A stretch of 64,000 nt of DNA from Crotalaria pallida (taxonomy: Eukaryota > Streptophyta > Magnoliopsida > Fabales > Fabaceae), in NCBI GenBank assembly GCA_037953625.1, contig CM075651.1, positions 156,001,501-156,065,500 of the forward strand, written 5' to 3'. Of the stretch, positions 61,106-64,000 are shown in pieces; position 1 is the stretch's first letter; each line of letters opens with the position of its first letter. The notes below the pieces were generated by a model. It was not told the origin of the DNA. It searched no databases and saw only the letters and a program-made list of their open reading frames with translations. Both the position numbers and the translations under genes were made by a program.

Positions 61106-61266
61106 TACTTTAACATGCACAAATTTATGTTACTTTTACTCTCCGTAAGCTTCAACATTTTACAGCCACGATGACAGCTAGAGGCACACTCAATCCAAAC
61201 TTCTATTAACATGGCCCAAGCAATTATTTTCAAAGCAGACAAAAATAAACAATAAAATTGTAAATC

Positions 61267-63689
61267 TCAGTCTGATGTTTTTGCACCTAAAATTTTAGAA
61301 AGCTCCTTTACGATAGGCTTCTCTTTAACATCTTCTTCCCTTTCAAAATGCCATTTTCTAGACATATTCTCAGCCTGCAAACCCAAGTTCTGAGTCATGC
61401 CAGGGAATTGAAATATTTAAAATTATGCACACATACTATTTAAAACTTACCCATATTTTCAAGGGAATAAATTGCTCTTTGATACTCTCCATTTGTGGCT
61501 CAACATAGTCTTTTCCCTTAGTTTTGACATCATTGATCTGTTGATACAAAGAAATTTTGTGTTGAATAAGTCAATAAACTGAGATGGATAAAAATTAACA
61601 TGACTAGCTGAAGATAGAAATTTTGTTAATAGAATTTAAAAAACCATCAACTAAACAAACAAGTAATAAGAGATGCAATACTGTCAGTATAGGAAATAAG
61701 TATTATAGTCCTGAATCTGTCATTGAACATGATGAATGGTCAATGAAGAATCATGACTGGAATGTAACAATTGCAAGGAAGGCATTCAAGTGGATTATTT
61801 AATTAACTTTACTTTCATGAAATAATAGAGTTCAAGAGTCGTCATATGACCGATATGCACTTACATTATGAAGGTCTAACTTGGAGGCCACAATACCGAA
61901 TACCAAAGCAGCACCGCCAAATACAATTGCAGTGGCAACAGCAAATGCCTTCCCAACTGTAAAATTGAAAATAAAAAATTTGCATTAGGAAACACGGTTA
62001 TCTTCCCCAAAAGCAGTTCCAAGTCCTTTTTCCCCTCAACATCATTATTGGCATATTGACATTAACCATTTCTAATGAAGTAAATAACCACCTGAACTTT
62101 ATGCAAAGCCATTCAAGTAGAAACAAACGTGAGGTTATTTATTCAATAGATTCAATCCCAAAACAACAAGATCTTAATCCAAAAAAATCCCAAAAATAGC
62201 ATGATATAAATGCATGTGTCCTCACAAGCTATAGTTCGTAAAAACAAGGCATTAAGTATCAATGGCTCAATTATCCGTCAAGTCATTGTGGCTAATTCCC
62301 TTGGCGTAGATCTACTTGTTAATAGATCAATAAGGGTATTGTTCCTATAGATAACTCTTCCATAGAGTTCATTAATATCCAAACTCATCAGTTTACCCCC
62401 GTCTATTTGAATAATGGGTCTCAATTATATCCCCAAATACTTCGTCTCCTTGTCTCTAACCAATCAAATTTTATCAAATATTACAAAAGTGTCATAGCAG
62501 TTGGGAAGTTATTTTCCACTTTATTAAAATTTGTGTTGGGGGAACAGGGTTATGGGACAGGTGATCTCCATCCGTCATTGACTAAGCACATTTTTCATGG
62601 TGCTGTTAACAACACATAAACTCTTGTCCAAAAAAATATTATCAACCCTAATTCTACAAATTCAAGTTCAAACCTAAAACCCAAAGCTTATACCAGAAAA
62701 GTAATTTCTGCCCAGGTAATATGCCATCACAGTTTTCTCAATTTTAACAGCTTATGTTTTATGCCATATTGAGTTAATTCTCTCTCCCCAATCTTAACAC
62801 CAAGCTAAAAGGTTCTTCTAATAACACTGCCAACCAGGCCAAAAATATGCCTAATAACCTATAGCCCGAATACTTGAGCCTAGAGGATGGATTACATATT
62901 TCAAAATCTTGCTAATTTGATATCACAATCACAAGAGTATCTAATGCTACAGAGGGTGTATGAATGCTTAACCTTAGGTCGAATAATTGATGAATGATGA
63001 GAAACTCAAAGCATCAGAACTTCCTCCAATCAAACTAGTTATTAATACACTCTCCATACTACCTCATAAACTCAAAATGGCTAGACCAAGTTGCCTACTA
63101 GAAAGACCAGATGCTAAATGTATTGCATTGCAGCTTTCACTTATTTATAAAAAGTTAAACTTGAAGCATCACATTCTATATAATAATAATAGGCGAAGCA
63201 TAAGTTACAGATTGGTGGCCACGGCCCTCTATTTAGCCTAAGCTTTCAAACAACCATAAGCTGCAACAGATTTCATTATAAATTTCACAGACATACTACA
63301 ACAAGTCTATGTTTCCAGAGCTAATATATGCACATTTGTCAAGAAAATTCCTTATGTTGTTGAATCAGAGATGAAATCTGCACATCCGTTTTCGTTTTGT
63401 TGATTTTCACAAATGTTGAGAACTCTTTATAAAGTTTACTATGTTTTAAAATAATAGCTCAAAGCATATATGTAAGAAGAGTAAGCATATATGAGGAATT
63501 CAAACACACAAAAGACAACAATGGCTACATGATCAAGTAAATGAAAGAATAAATGGAAATGTACCATTTGCAAGCCCCTCGGCTGCAGCTCTAAGCTTCT
63601 CCGGGTTAGCATGCGTGATATACCTATCATCACGCAATTCATTAGCTGTAGATGCTGATACCACGTGTTTTGCTTCAGGCAGTTGCCAC
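61267..63689 (-). CDS. Uncharacterised single-pass membrane protein gene, 5' end outside window
   Basis: Four in-frame exons on the minus strand, 63565-63689, 61865-61956, 61451-61537 and 61267-61374, all with good GT-AG sites. They encode the last 136 or so residues: WQLPEAKHVVSASTANELRD, DRYITHANPEKLRAAAEGLAN, a helix AFAVATAIVFGGAALVFGIV, then SKLDLHN, a charged KGKDYVEPQMESIKEQFIPL stretch and a Lys/Glu-rich tail ending LSKILGAKTSD. The first exon joins in phase 2, so at least one further coding exon lies upstream, probably beyond 64000. I do not recognise the family. One membrane helix followed by a soluble amphipathic tail suggests a small organelle or endomembrane protein, but that is only a guess. 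Confidence 0.75.
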
Positions 63690-64000
63690 CTGCAACCATT
63701 AAATTAACTACAATACAATTAGCTACAGCCAAATTAAACAGAACAACACATTAAAAAACAAAAACATCAAATTAAAATTGTAGCTCTCCACAAAAAACAG
63801 AACGATCAAATGTTTGAAAATACCAAAATTGATTTAAAAAAAAAAAAAAATCATAGCTTCATTACCATCAAGGTTTTTAAAATCGTGACAGTATTTGTCT
63901 GCAATAGTCCGCAATTTTAGAAAAAACAATGCAACCAAGAAAGCACCGACAGTTCATATTTGTCATCGTGTCATATTGGATATGTATTGTGTCCAGTATC
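63690..64000 (-). other. Intron of the membrane-protein gene running off the window
   Basis: It follows the acceptor GGTTGCAG at 63690-63691 and shows no start codon in a suitable phase with a donor. Poly-A at 63837-63850 and the T-rich minus strand are typical intron sequence. Confidence 0.4.

Larger units (their letters stand above)
58827..61266. other. Repeat-rich intergenic region
   Basis: 3'UTR of the FAD-protein gene, then AT-rich DNA with degenerate tandem repeats (59716-60010), duplicated segments near 59620 and 60060, a Helitron-like 3' end, a foldback hairpin and a SINE-like segment. No coding gene is supported. Confidence 0.6.

Overview
The window reads as nuclear DNA of a eudicot plant, most likely a papilionoid legume. 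The grounds are split genes with GT-AG introns, AT-rich intergenic DNA full of Stowaway-type MITEs and a SIRE/Maximus-type LTR element. The gene set is purely plant: NPF nitrate transporter, class I KNOX, PUX, and mitochondrial and plastid proteins. The legume placement rests on remembered family sequences and could not be checked by search. All exon models were built by hand from splice signals, reading-frame continuity and family similarity.

Layout. 1-2579 is intergenic. 2580-5818 (+) is a five-exon NPF6.4/NRT1.3-type transporter whose first coding exon is just the ATG. 6233-6648 (-) encodes mitochondrial ribosomal protein uL30m, with a 5'UTR exon near 7.8 kb. 7.9-12.5 kb is MITE-rich. 12531-16944 (-) is an STM-like class I KNOX homeobox gene with a 2.3-kb intron. 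17.0-30.6 kb holds no host gene. It contains a 5.0-kb gag-only LTR retrotransposon (19596-24630, minus) inserted inside a MITE with a CATTA duplication, plus several DNA-element fossils. 30639-33186 (-) is a PUX5-type UBA-SEP-UBX adaptor of CDC48. 34594-40537 (-) is a ten-exon FAM91A1 homologue. 43765-45850 (+) is a secreted ML-domain lipid-binding protein. 46638-48219 (-) is a frameshifted, shortened receptor-like protein gene (LRR-RLP). 49280-49714 (-) is a plastid-type cupin. 52282-58826 (+) is an 18-exon lycopene-cyclase-like FAD protein. 58.8-61.2 kb is repeat-rich. 61267-63689 (-) is the 3' part of an unrecognised membrane-protein gene that continues past the window edge.

The genes are ordinary unlinked housekeeping and developmental genes with no cluster logic. 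The most unusual feature is in the LTRs of the 5-kb element. Each LTR carries ten copies of a 14-bp palindrome related to ACTACTCGAGTAGT, and many neighbouring copies start exactly 20 bp apart. Other points worth a second look are: an in-frame stop at gag codon 10 with no pol; repeated polypurine-like tracts; a transporter that keeps the NRT1.1 phospho-switch threonine but has tyrosine at the nitrate-binding histidine; a FAM91 exon that needs a shifted splice acceptor to stay in frame; a GC-AG intron; and tRNA-derived SINE-like segments at several sites.
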